From assembly GCA_021463165.1 (NCBI GenBank), contig JAJTWY010000025.1:1-44238 (forward strand): 44,238 nt of DNA, written 5' to 3'. Shown piece after piece: positions 1 through 8,182 of this stretch (position 1 is the stretch's first letter; each line of letters begins with the position of its first letter). A model generated the notes under the pieces. That model worked only from the letters and a program-made list of their open reading frames with translations. It did not search any database and was not told the origin of the DNA. A program made the translations under genes and the position numbers. Origin of the DNA: Pyrinomonadaceae bacterium (GTDB lineage: Bacteria; Acidobacteriota; Blastocatellia; Pyrinomonadales; Pyrinomonadaceae).

Positions 1-1964
1 CCTTTGATGCCGGCTTTTTGCATGACCATTTCGTTGTAGAGCTTACGCATCATCTGCATTTCCTCGGCAGCGGTCTTGGGGCCTTCCATCTCGGGCTTGT
101 TCGGGCGGGTCAGGTCCACCTCGTTCAAAACCAAGTCGTGCTCTGTGGAGCCGAGATCGACGTTCTTGCCGCGTGCAAACACCTCGTGGCGGCCTTCTTT
201 CTTGTACCATTCGGCGACGGTCGCGTTTTGGTGCATGTGCTCGATGATGTTACGCCATCCGATGCCGGTGTTGTAAGCACAGAACGAGATCTCGCCCTCT
301 TGCGTGCCGTAAGGGATGATGCACATCTCGGTGCGTCGGAAATCGTAGTTGAAAAGATCCTGGAACCACATTCCGGCGATGAAGAGGAAGTTCCAAGGGT
401 CCTGACGGCGCTTTTGGATATCTTCCATCGTGCGGCTGCCATCAACCTTGCCGTAATCTTTGCCCGAGAGCCCGAACGATTTGTCGAACTTCTTGATCAT
501 CGCTCCGAGCGTGAAATTCGACGGCGAGCCGTACGGATCGTAGTTCTTCAAGAGAGCAAGGCCCATCATGATGTTCGAGAACCACTTGCCGCGGTTGGTG
601 TCGGTGATGTGCTGCATATCCTTCACAAGCCCTTTGATATTAAGGAATTGCGGCACGGGAGCCATCTCTTTCGTCTCTTTGTTGATCATCACGGCCGTGC
701 CGACGCCGCAGTTCGGGTGGCAGCCGCACGAAACCTGTCCCCAATCCGCTTCGGGGCCGTGAACAACGTCAGCGAAATCGGCAAACGCTCCCATGAGCGA
801 CAGAGGGAACCAGTCACGCGTCGGTTCGGTGATGCCGACCTGGCCCTTGACATCGTGAGCCAAGTGAGCAAGCGTGTAACGCTGCTGCAGCCGGCGCTGT
901 TCGGTGATCAGCTCGTCGCGGCCCGTGAACGACACAGGCTGGAACGCGATGAACGAGATCTTCTTCGGATTCTCCATCGCAAAGCGAATGATCGATCCGA
1001 CCTGATCGTTGTTGATGCCGTTGACCAAGGTCGTCACCAGGATGATGTCAACGCCGGCCTCGTGGAGGTTGTTGATCGCGCGGAGCTTGACGTCGAACAG
1101 GTTGCCGATCTGGCGGTGCGAGTTGGCGTCGTTGCCGATGCCGTCGAACTGAAGATATACGAATCTCAGTCCAGCCTCAGCGGCCTCTTTGCAGAATTCT
1201 TTCGATTTCGCGAACTCGATGCCGTTCGTCGCCGCCTGGACCGAGTTGTAACCGACCTTTCTGGCATATTTAATGGCATCAATGAAGTGCGGACTGAGCG
1301 TCGGTTCGCCGCCGCTGTACTGCACCGACATCTGACGACGGGGCTTGATCTGAATGGCGTTGTCGAGGATCTCTTTTACGTCGGTCATCGAGAGCTCGTG
1401 CACGAACCCCACCTGGTTCGCGTCCATGAAACACGGGTCGCACATCATGTTACAGCGGTTCGTAAGATCGACCGTAAGCACCGCTCCGCGGCCGTACTTG
1501 ACCGACGAAGTGCCGTGGTTGTGGAGCTTCTCATCGTTGTGAGCATCCATATCGCGGCCAGGGAAAAGCCCTTCGATATGCGTCAGGAACTTGCTGTCGA
1601 TCGCCATCATATCCTCGAAATGGCCATGCTTCGGACAATCTTTGATCATCCAAACCTGACCGTCACGTTCGATGATCTGCGCTTTGATCTCGCCGACCTT
1701 TTCGTTGATGAGCAGCGAAACATCGTTCTCGCCGCTAAGGATCGATTCGCGGGCCTCAATAACGCAGTTCGGGCAAAGCGAATCAGTCTGACGCGGAAAG
1801 CCGAGCGTCGGCTTTGACTTCTGCCACGATTTCAAGATCGGCTTGTCTGCCCATTTTGGCGTAAAGCTTGGATTCGGTTTGAACTGATTTACGCTCTTCA
1901 CCGCGTTAAAAGCCGCCGAAGCTACGTAGGTAAGTCCTTTTTCTAAGTGCTTAACAGATCTCAT
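1..1964 (-). CDS. Radical SAM protein, Tes/MSS-like (candidate membrane-spanning lipid synthase), C-terminus cut by window edge
   Basis: The minus strand reads open for 654 codons from the ATG at 1964 and runs off the window. A GGGGAG ribosome site lies just upstream. A radical SAM cluster motif CNMMCDPC sits at residues 171-178. Extra cysteines are also present: CPNC at 64-67, a CPKHG motif with Cys110, and a CGCHPNC cluster at 413-419. A CPxC followed by CPxHG before the radical SAM core is, as I recall it, typical of the group containing archaeal tetraether lipid synthase (Tes) and the bacterial membrane-spanning lipid synthases (MSS). Tes is known to hold auxiliary iron-sulfur clusters. 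The function, joining lipid tails carbon to carbon to give membrane-spanning lipids, is inferred from that resemblance. Acidobacteria are known to make iso-diabolic acid, which fits. The protein is longer than archaeal Tes (about 500 residues). The radical SAM assignment is sure; the substrate is not. Confidence 0.85.
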   Translation of the reverse strand, partial: MRSVKHLEKGLTYVASAAFNAVKSVNQFKPNPSFTPKWADKPILKSWQKSKPTLGFPRQTDSLCPNCVIEARESILSGENDVSLLINEKVGEIKAQIIERDGQVWMIKDCPKHGHFEDMMAIDSKFLTHIEGLFPGRDMDAHNDEKLHNHGTSSVKYGRGAVLTVDLTNRCNMMCDPCFMDANQVGFVHELSMTDVKEILDNAIQIKPRRQMSVQYSGGEPTLSPHFIDAIKYARKVGYNSVQAATNGIEFAKSKEFCKEAAEAGLRFVYLQFDGIGNDANSHRQIGNLFDVKLRAINNLHEAGVDIILVTTLVNGINNDQVGSIIRFAMENPKKISFIAFQPVSFTGRDELITEQRRLQQRYTLAHLAHDVKGQVGITEPTRDWFPLSLMGAFADFADVVHGPEADWGQVSCGCHPNCGVGTAVMINKETKEMAPVPQFLNIKGLVKDMQHITDTNRGKWFSNIMMGLALLKNYDPYGSPSNFTLGAMIKKFDKSFGLSGKDYGKVDGSRTMEDIQKRRQDPWNFLFIAGMWFQDLFNYDFRRTEMCIIPYGTQEGEISFCAYNTGIGWRNIIEHMHQNATVAEWYKKEGRHEVFARGKNVDLGSTEHDLVLNEVDLTRPNKPEMEGPKTAAEEMQMMRKLYNEMVMQKAGIK

Positions 1965-1977
1965 GATATCTCTCCCC

Positions 1978-2006
1978 AAAAACGACCGGTACCTTTGAGG
2001 GGTCGT
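1978..2006 (-). promoter_or_regulatory. Attenuator-like hairpin in the leader of the radical SAM gene
   Basis: On the minus strand, ACGACC (2001-2006) can pair with GGTCGT (1982-1987). The hairpin is followed at once by TTTTT (1978-1982) and then the ribosome site of the gene starting at 1964. A 6-bp stem plus a T-run directly in front of a start codon resembles an intrinsic terminator used for attenuation. The stem is short, so it could be chance. Confidence 0.35.
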
Positions 2007-2461
2007 GTCGCATTGCAAAACGATCCCGGCCGAAAAATCTGCTGTATATTTACAGCAAGGTTTGTGCCACGGTGTAGCTTCACTCTACTTTATCCGGTCT
2101 GGCCCACAGAACGGGAGGTTTCTCATAGTATTACCACAGCACCCACACTCAAGTAATGTGTCTATATGACGCACGAGAATAAGCGATCTCAGCTAGGGTG
2201 ACAGAATGATACGGTCAAGCAACCCGGCGTAACCCATTAGTATTAGCGCTTAATATTGTTCATATTTCGTACACATATTAAGCTATATACATGGGGACTA
2301 GTTTAACAAATCGCCTGTATACCATTGATTTAATATACATTTATGTAGCTTTAGCAGATGCTTTACAAACGGCATTACCTGTGATAATTTTTTTAACACT
2401 TCACTGGTAATTTGTGGTCGAAGCCAAATAAAGTCCTTTCGGACAATGTGTTTTCAGACTT
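2007..2461. other. AT-rich intergenic region between divergent genes
   Basis: About 450 bases without a convincing gene. Base composition is clearly more AT-rich than in the flanking genes, especially 2230-2460. A small perfect hairpin GCTGTA/TACAGC lies at 2041-2056. On the minus strand the part near 2010-2200 could be a structured leader of the radical SAM gene, but I recognise no known riboswitch. The plus-strand promoter of the phosphohexomutase is listed separately. Confidence 0.6.
2362..2388 (+). promoter_or_regulatory. Possible promoter of the phosphohexomutase gene
   Basis: TTTACA at 2362-2367 and an extended -10 element TGTGATAAT at 2380-2388 lie about 75 bases before the ATG at 2462. 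The spacer is short (15 bases), but the extended -10 could compensate. Assigned by consensus only. Confidence 0.35.
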
Positions 2462-3853
2462 ATGTCCATACGTTTTGGAACATCCGGATGGCGGGCCATC
2501 ATTGCCGAAGATTTCACTTTCGAGAACGTAGAACTAGCTATTAACGCAGTATGTGGATATTTGACAACTTCACAAGGGCTTGCCAGTCGGACGTTAGTCA
2601 TTGGTCATGACTCTCGATTCATGGGCGAAAAGTTTTCGGCTTTCGCCGCCGAGATCGCGATGAGAAAGGGGTTTGAGGTCTTGCTCTGCACAGGTCCAAC
2701 CCCAACTCCGACAATTTCGCATGCGATACGGTGCAACCGAGCCGCCGGCGGCTTGAATTTCACGGCGTCTCACAACCCGCCAGAATACCAGGGTATCAAA
2801 TTCTCGACCGGCGATGGGGCCCCAGCGTTGCCCGAGATCACCAAGGAGTTGGAGACAAGGATCCAAACACTCACGCCGGTTGATGACATTTCTGGCGGAT
2901 CGGTTAAGGATTTTGACCCAAAACCAGAATACCTCGCCGATCTTGCCACAAAAATCCGGTTTGACTCCATCGCCTCCGCGAATGGTCTCTACGCATATGA
3001 CGCGTTGTGGGGAACGGGACGTGGGTACCTTGACAAAGCTCTTCGCGACATCGGTGTCAATGTCGAGACTCTTCACGATTGGCGGGATGTGACTTTTGGA
3101 GGAAGATCGCCAGAACCTGGCAAAGGCCACCTCGACGAACTGCGATCCGTGGTAGTTGAAAAAGGACTCACGCTGGGGATCGCTACGGACGGCGACGGTG
3201 ATCGATTCGGCATCATCGATGCGAATGGCGAGTTTATTGAGCCCAATCAATTGATTGCCGTGCTGACGGATTACCTTGCAGATAGCCGCGGATGGACGAA
3301 TGGAGTTGCCCGCAGCGTCGCTACTTCACATCTTGTTGATCGCGTCGCAGAATCTCGGAATTTGAAGCTTTATGAGACTCCGGTTGGATTTAAGTTTATT
3401 GGGGAATTGATAATCAAGGACAAAATCATCCTTGGTGGTGAGGAATCGGCCGGGCTGTCGATACGCGGTCATTACCCGGAAAAGGATGGCTTGCTCGCTT
3501 GCCTTCTGGCCGCGGAATCGGTCGCCGTGCGGGCGACAAGCCTAACAGACCAGCTGGCCGAATTATATAGGAGGGTGGGGAAACTAGAGTCTGGTCGAAT
3601 CGGAGTCAAGCTAACCCATGAGATCGCGAACAATCTCCAAGAAAAGTTGCTACGAGAGCCGTTGGACATCGATGGTCGGAAAATTGAGAAAATCGAGCGC
3701 ATGGATGGAGTGAAGTTCCGGTTTGCAAATAACGCCTGGATGTTGATGCGCCCTTCAGGGACTGAACCTTTAGTACGAATCTACGCCGAGAGCGAAGACA
3801 AAAACGATTTGGAGAAACTACTTGAGCAAGGCCGCAAATATTTACTGGGATAG
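2462..3853 (+). CDS. Alpha-D-phosphohexomutase (phosphoglucomutase/phosphomannomutase)
   Basis: 463 residues, normal length for the family. It interconverts hexose 6-phosphate and hexose 1-phosphate in the cytoplasm and feeds sugar-nucleotide synthesis. All four signature sites are present: the phosphoserine loop TASHNP at 101-106 (Ser103), the metal loop DGDGDR at 243-248, the sugar-binding loop GGEESAG at 325-331, and the phosphate-binding loop RPSGTEP at 430-436. Whether the preferred sugar is glucose, mannose or glucosamine cannot be told from these motifs. The downstream FtsB-like gene overlaps its 3' end by 32 bases, so the two are probably co-transcribed. A link to the exopolysaccharide cluster further along is possible but not shown. 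Confidence 0.93.
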   Translation: MSIRFGTSGWRAIIAEDFTFENVELAINAVCGYLTTSQGLASRTLVIGHDSRFMGEKFSAFAAEIAMRKGFEVLLCTGPTPTPTISHAIRCNRAAGGLNFTASHNPPEYQGIKFSTGDGAPALPEITKELETRIQTLTPVDDISGGSVKDFDPKPEYLADLATKIRFDSIASANGLYAYDALWGTGRGYLDKALRDIGVNVETLHDWRDVTFGGRSPEPGKGHLDELRSVVVEKGLTLGIATDGDGDRFGIIDANGEFIEPNQLIAVLTDYLADSRGWTNGVARSVATSHLVDRVAESRNLKLYETPVGFKFIGELIIKDKIILGGEESAGLSIRGHYPEKDGLLACLLAAESVAVRATSLTDQLAELYRRVGKLESGRIGVKLTHEIANNLQEKLLREPLDIDGRKIEKIERMDGVKFRFANNAWMLMRPSGTEPLVRIYAESEDKNDLEKLLEQGRKYLLG

Positions 3854-4190
3854 TTCGCCTGAACGCAGCAAACCCGCGCTCGCTAGACCTCGGCAACCGA
3901 TTGCTGTCTCTAGGAGGAGAGCGGTCTCATGGTGGATATCAGCTTTTATTCTGACATCAATTTTTGCGATGTTATGCGTTTCGATAAATTTCCGGGCGAT
4001 CTCAACTTTTCAAGACGAGGTTGACCAGAACGCAGTACTTTCAGGCAAGGTACAGAGCCTGCTTGATGAGAATCTGGCCTTGCAGGAAGAAATACATCTT
4101 TTGAAAACGGATCCGCGGGTGATCGAGCGAGCGGCTCGACGCGGCGGCGTCGCGATTCAGCCCCAAAAAGTTCCCGTGCCGGCGAACTAA
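3822..4190 (+). CDS. FtsB/DivIC-like septum formation initiator
   Basis: 122 residues: a basic N-terminus, one membrane segment (about residues 36-58), then a short coiled coil running to about residue 98. A segment like KTDPRVIERAARR follows the coil, as in FtsB/FtsL/DivIC proteins, which link FtsQ/FtsL at the division site. The only usable start I find is TTG at 3822, inside the end of the phosphohexomutase gene, implying translational coupling. The family is defined more by architecture than by sequence, so the FtsB versus DivIC label is open. The proline-rich tail after the coil is not diagnostic. Confidence 0.75.
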   Translation: MSKAANIYWDSSPERSKPALARPRQPIAVSRRRAVSWWISAFILTSIFAMLCVSINFRAISTFQDEVDQNAVLSGKVQSLLDENLALQEEIHLLKTDPRVIERAARRGGVAIQPQKVPVPAN

Positions 4191-4293
4191 CTTACGCGGA
4201 GGAGTTGTTGATTCGGCACATTGCCCTGCCCATTGAAATCCGCTTTTTGCCTACAGCTCCGCGAGGCCTACAGTAAATGCCTTTCCGTAATTC

Positions 4294-4323
4294 GCGGCTT
4301 GAGTTTCCCGAAACTCAAGCCGC
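4294..4323. terminator. Perfect 14-bp inverted repeat between the ftsB-like and tlpA-like genes
   Basis: GCGGCTTGAGTTTC (4294-4307) is followed after two bases by its exact reverse complement (4310-4323). It lies about 100 bases after the ftsB-like stop and 80 bases before the next ATG. No T-run follows on either strand, so it may be a transcript-end stabiliser or a Rho-assisted stop, not a classical intrinsic terminator. Confidence 0.5.
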
Positions 4324-4403
4324 ACTTCAGATGCGCTCTCGTGCGATTGCTGGATTCATCCTGTACTATTAGAGTTGCAGCTCGATTTTCGGCACCACCC
4401 ATT

Positions 4404-5000
4404 ATGGACCATAAGCTTTCAATCCGGTTCGCTCTTTTTTTGCTTACTTTTGCGATGTATTCGTGCGCCGAACGAAGTGTTCCGAATGTGAACAGTGGAA
4501 AAGCGTCGTCGAATTCCTCAGACTCACGGTCAAAGGACTATCCGCCACTACCTTCGGCACTCGCGGAAGCCGAATTTGAACTTCTGGATGGAACCAAGTT
4601 TCGACTCTCTGATAAGAAGGGCAAGGTTATCATGGTAAATCTCTGGGGGACTTGGTGTGGCCCCTGTCGGCAGGAAATGCCTTATCTCGTTGAAATGCAG
4701 GAGAAGCATGGAGCAGAGGGCTTCGAGGTGATCGGACTCAACATTGGGGACAATAGCGGCGTTCCGGAGCCGACAGATTGGATAAGATCGTTTGCGGTCA
4801 AACTGAATGTAAATTACACCTTGGCTCGTAGCGAAAACGCGACGACTGCCCTCTTCTACCAGATCTCGAAACAGCAGGTGGTTCCGCAAACTTTCTTGGT
4901 GGACCGCGATGGCCATCTAAGAGGTGTTTTTGTCGGTGGCGGTCAGGGCGTGTTCGACTCGATGAAGTCAACACTTCAAAAGACACTCGATGAAGATTGA
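4404..5000 (+). CDS. TlpA/ResA-like thiol-disulfide oxidoreductase, exported
   Basis: 198 residues from the ATG at 4404. That start is chosen because it directly precedes a signal peptide (LSIRFALFLLTFAMYSC). The open frame extends upstream to 4221, but that part looks non-coding. Cys21 could be a lipoprotein cysteine, although the lipobox is poor. The thioredoxin-fold domain begins near residue 50 and has the active site WCGPC (Cys85, Cys88) followed by RQEMP, as in TlpA/ResA proteins. A later VVPQTFLVD segment supplies the cis-proline loop. These proteins reduce or reshuffle disulfides outside the cytoplasm, often for cytochrome c maturation. No cytochrome maturation genes are adjacent, so the partner is unknown. 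Confidence 0.9.
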   Translation: MDHKLSIRFALFLLTFAMYSCAERSVPNVNSGKASSNSSDSRSKDYPPLPSALAEAEFELLDGTKFRLSDKKGKVIMVNLWGTWCGPCRQEMPYLVEMQEKHGAEGFEVIGLNIGDNSGVPEPTDWIRSFAVKLNVNYTLARSENATTALFYQISKQQVVPQTFLVDRDGHLRGVFVGGGQGVFDSMKSTLQKTLDED

Positions 5001-5022
5001 CGCACCAGCCCAACCTCGTCGA

Positions 5023-6423
5023 TTAAACGACCTTGCGTTGAACTAATAGCGGAAATTCGGGAACGACAAGGATGGTCTTAAAACTTGAGAGCCTTACCAG
5101 TCCCGGAGCAGCTTTCTTTGGCTTATGTACAAACTTCCTCGAAGTATAGTTGACGGCGACCTTCGGCAGGTTCCGTGCCTCGCTGTAGAATGCGGCGAGT
5201 TGTGCAGCTTCCACCAGCGTCGAGGGTGAAAGTTTTTTTCTGTCGGAATTCTTGACGAGCACATGCGACCCAGGATAGTCGGCGGCGTGCAGCCATATAT
5301 CGTTCGATCGACCGAGCCTAAACGTCAACGTGTCGTTATCGATCGCGGATTTGCCCACCAGTATATTCACACCGTCACTCGAGATAAACTCGCGTGCCTC
5401 CCGGATCCTTTTTTCTCGCTTTTTTCGTCTCGGCTTGGCTGTTTCCGGTTTCCTCAAATCCACAGCTTCGAGTATGCGGGTAATATCGCGATCCAGAATT
5501 GCCGACTCGATCTCGATTCCCTTGCTCTCAAGCTCTGCAACTTCAGCCAGAATTAACTGCTCTCTGGCGGCGATCTCATTATTTGCATTTCGGGCCCTTG
5601 CGTATCGATTGAAGTAATACTCTGCAGTCTGCTTTGCCGACAGCCCCTCCTTTGCAGGAATCGTTATAGTGGGCTGGTATTCATCAAAATAATCTATTAC
5701 CAGGAATCCACCATCTGCTGTGTGAAGGGTAGCCATATTGGATAGGATCAGCTCACCGTAGTACTTCCATTTCTCCGGGTCTCCATGTTTCTCAAGGTCC
5801 CCCTTAAGTTTAACCAGCAGGCTAGATCGTCGTTGGATCTGATCCCTTATGTACTTCCTGGCCGACCGGACCATCGAATCAAATTTCTCTTCTTCTTCAA
5901 TTTCCAGCCGGGATCGGTCTAAGGCTTCGGAGACAGTAACGCCTCCGTGATCTACTGGGACGGTCGGAACATCTCGATGGGCGTAACCGCCATCTATAGC
6001 TGAAGCTTTACCTAACAAAAATTCGAGATCGCTTTTATTCCGACGAAACGCCAAAGCTGGTATCTGTGAAAACAATCTAATCGTAAGTTCTGACCGGTCA
6101 CCCGTCTCGTCGGAAAAACCCAAACACAGTCCACCCAGAGTATATTCAGCCCGCTCGAGGATAGCTCCCGAAAGGGCCTTTCGAAGCTCCATGACGAATG
6201 AAGGCGAATGAATCGAATTTCGTTCCAGAAACTTACGCTTGCGGACGATCAGATAGGCCGATCGATATCGCCTTGAAAGATCGAGGAATAAATAAACACC
6301 TCTATGAGGCACGAAATCGATCGCAGCAGACGTTGCAGAGAGCGGGTACACCCGTCCAAAACGCAGGCCGGAGAGCTGGTCATTGATCTCAGTCGCTACG
6401 CTCTTGACTTCTTCGTTCGTCAC
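5023..6423 (-). CDS. rqcH: NFACT family protein, RqcH/Rqc2 homolog
   Basis: 466 residues from a GTG at 6423. The frame opens further to a TTG at 6462, but the family normally begins right at the segment TNEEVKSVATEINDQLSG, and AAGG precedes the GTG. An inverted repeat covers the longer start. The order is NFACT-N domain, a coiled-coil middle (about 180-340), then the NFACT-R domain with DIWLHAADYPGSHVLVKN. In Bacillus this protein binds stalled 50S subunits and adds C-terminal alanine tails for degradation. It is shorter than the usual 550-580 residues. The conserved Asp-Arg pair of the N-domain, needed for tRNA binding in B. subtilis, seems replaced by a GGLCLGF stretch; this is from memory of the family and unaligned. 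Confidence 0.88.
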   Translation of the reverse strand: MTNEEVKSVATEINDQLSGLRFGRVYPLSATSAAIDFVPHRGVYLFLDLSRRYRSAYLIVRKRKFLERNSIHSPSFVMELRKALSGAILERAEYTLGGLCLGFSDETGDRSELTIRLFSQIPALAFRRNKSDLEFLLGKASAIDGGYAHRDVPTVPVDHGGVTVSEALDRSRLEIEEEEKFDSMVRSARKYIRDQIQRRSSLLVKLKGDLEKHGDPEKWKYYGELILSNMATLHTADGGFLVIDYFDEYQPTITIPAKEGLSAKQTAEYYFNRYARARNANNEIAAREQLILAEVAELESKGIEIESAILDRDITRILEAVDLRKPETAKPRRKKREKRIREAREFISSDGVNILVGKSAIDNDTLTFRLGRSNDIWLHAADYPGSHVLVKNSDRKKLSPSTLVEAAQLAAFYSEARNLPKVAVNYTSRKFVHKPKKAAPGLVRLSSFKTILVVPEFPLLVQRKVV

Positions 6424-6454
6424 AATACCTTGAATATCACAGAAAGAAAGCCCA

Positions 6455-6475
6455 AAGCTCAAGGCCCTTGGGCTT
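6455..6475 (-). terminator. Inverted repeat between the RDD gene and rqcH
   Basis: AAGCTCAAGG (6455-6464) and CCTTGGGCTT (6466-6475) form a 10-bp stem with one G-T pair. It lies about 28 bases downstream of the RDD gene stop. On the minus strand it is followed by a pyrimidine-rich stretch. It may be a weak terminator or processing site, and it argues against the longer rqcH start. Confidence 0.4.
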
Positions 6476-6502
6476 AATACAGATCATAATGACTCGACGA
6501 AG

Positions 6503-7855
6503 CTAGAACTCTCGTACCAGGATGGTTCCAGACAGGAGATCATGCGCGGCGCGTTTTTCTTCATTAAAGAACATGGTGACAAAGCCAGCACCCCCGAGGA
6601 CCAGTGAAAGTAGGAAAACAGACGAATTTACAGCTGCCTGATGAAGCGTCGGATATTCGTTCTCAAGAGCATCGACAAGTTCGAGTGAAAATAATCGCAT
6701 CCCCATTGTTTTGCCGTAAAACCCGAGACAGATCGTCATGTAGATGAACGTTATCACAGCACAAACCCCTACATAAGTAAGTACTCCTGCCGTTGTTAGC
6801 CACTCACCTCGTGAGAATGCGATCGGAGACAGGAGAAGCAAACTCGCGAATGAAGTTATAATGAGGTCGAACAATCCCGCACCGAATCGCATTGATACGC
6901 TCGCAAGATCCTCAATGTCAGCTAAGTCTTGGTTGCGGTACTTCGTCTCAGCTTCTTCGACATTCTCCGCGGAGATTCGAATCCTCTTGACAACGGCAAA
7001 CTCAGACGAATCGGGAACGGCTTCCTGTTCACGGGCCGGTCGCTTAGGGTTCTTCGACCCTAATGTTTGTTGATCGCCCTCGCCAATCATCGCCTCGATG
7101 GGAGGCAGTTTGTTGGTATCGCGTTTCAACGAGATCGGCTCGCTGATCAATCGCGGTTTGACAACGGCTGGCGGCGCCGAGACCTTGACAGAGTTGCCGA
7201 CAACCACATCAAATTTATGTGACTTTGCAGCGGCCGGGGTCGGCGTGGGCAGTCTTTTCACCTCAGAAAACGCGGCACGTGATTCTGCAATCCTACGTAA
7301 AGCGTTAGCGACTCGCAGATCGGACACCTCTGGCTCGATCGCAGGAATAGCGAAGGGCCGGGCCGGTACTGGCCCTTTCGGAAAGCCCGACCTCACCTGT
7401 TTGTCACCAGTTCCGCCAGCCACACTAGCTTGGATCCCCTTGCGCTGTTGAACGGCATTTTGGAGCTGAAGCCGCCACTCTGGAACAATCGGATTCTTGC
7501 CCTGAAAGCCCATCAGGGTGGGATCCGTTCTTGCGGGACGAAGATCGGCCGTCTGGACTCGTCGCGATGATTCACCGACCGTCGCTGGAGCCAGCGCGGC
7601 CCTCGCGGCACCAACTGCAGGTGCGGGCAAGCGGACATCACAAGACGTTTGTGAAACAACTGGTGGGCTAACCGCAACCGCCACCGCAGGCGAGTGGTCC
7701 ATCGACCGGGGAGCCACCTCGGGTTTTGGCCGCAGACGCCCGGATGTTATTTTGACCTGCAACTCCTCCCGTACCGAATCGAACATCATTGCACCACAAC
7801 TCGGACAAATCGACAGCGTAGGCGCAAGTTCCCGCTCACATACCGGACATTTCAT
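6503..7855 (-). CDS. RDD family membrane protein with N-terminal zinc ribbon
   Basis: 450 residues in three parts. Residues 1-25 form a zinc ribbon with CPVC at 3-6 and CPSC at 17-20. Residues 30-310 are a Pro/Ala-rich, low-complexity and probably disordered linker. The C-terminal 130 residues are an RDD domain with three membrane segments. It starts SMRFGAGLFDLII, has the loop YGKTMGMRLF, and ends EKRAAHDLLSGTILV, typical of RDD proteins. RDD domains are found in membrane proteins of mostly unknown role; some act in sodium/proton exchange. The zinc-ribbon plus linker plus RDD layout recurs in acidobacterial genomes as I know them. The function here is unknown. Confidence 0.85.
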   Translation of the reverse strand: MKCPVCERELAPTLSICPSCGAMMFDSVREELQVKITSGRLRPKPEVAPRSMDHSPAVAVAVSPPVVSQTSCDVRLPAPAVGAARAALAPATVGESSRRVQTADLRPARTDPTLMGFQGKNPIVPEWRLQLQNAVQQRKGIQASVAGGTGDKQVRSGFPKGPVPARPFAIPAIEPEVSDLRVANALRRIAESRAAFSEVKRLPTPTPAAAKSHKFDVVVGNSVKVSAPPAVVKPRLISEPISLKRDTNKLPPIEAMIGEGDQQTLGSKNPKRPAREQEAVPDSSEFAVVKRIRISAENVEEAETKYRNQDLADIEDLASVSMRFGAGLFDLIITSFASLLLLSPIAFSRGEWLTTAGVLTYVGVCAVITFIYMTICLGFYGKTMGMRLFSLELVDALENEYPTLHQAAVNSSVFLLSLVLGGAGFVTMFFNEEKRAAHDLLSGTILVREF

Positions 7856-8182
7856 AGGCCTTTTCCTGAACTAGACAAAAAGTTTTACGAAAGGAAGTCT
7901 GAAAACTAGCGGGATAATATCAGGAATCACTTTAAGTCGTCAAGAACTAAAGCGCACAAATGCTTAAAAAGTGTTAAATTTTTGCGAAAATGGCGCCGGG
8001 TGGCGTAAAAGCTGTGTAAAATGAATAAGCAGTACCTCTTTAAGAAGACAATGGGGGCTTGTAAAGGCCTCTGCAACCGCCGCGATCTTTGCTAAATTGT
8101 GGCCATCAGCGAAGAATCGTTTTACCATTGGATTGCCTTGCGGATCGCAGGTCGAAATCTATCTGTAGGCAAGACTCGGATC
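7856..8182. other. Intergenic region between divergent genes
   Basis: About 330 bases between the RDD gene (minus) and the zinc-ribbon gene (plus). It is AT-rich near 7860-7990 and presumably holds both promoters, but I can assign no -35/-10 pair with confidence. A GTG at 8099 could extend the downstream gene by 28 codons. Confidence 0.5.

Noticed and set aside
18..1817. 599-codon open frame on the plus strand
   Set aside because: It is the antisense shadow of the radical SAM gene; the minus strand carries clear cysteine motifs and a good ribosome site, and the plus product has no recognisable features.
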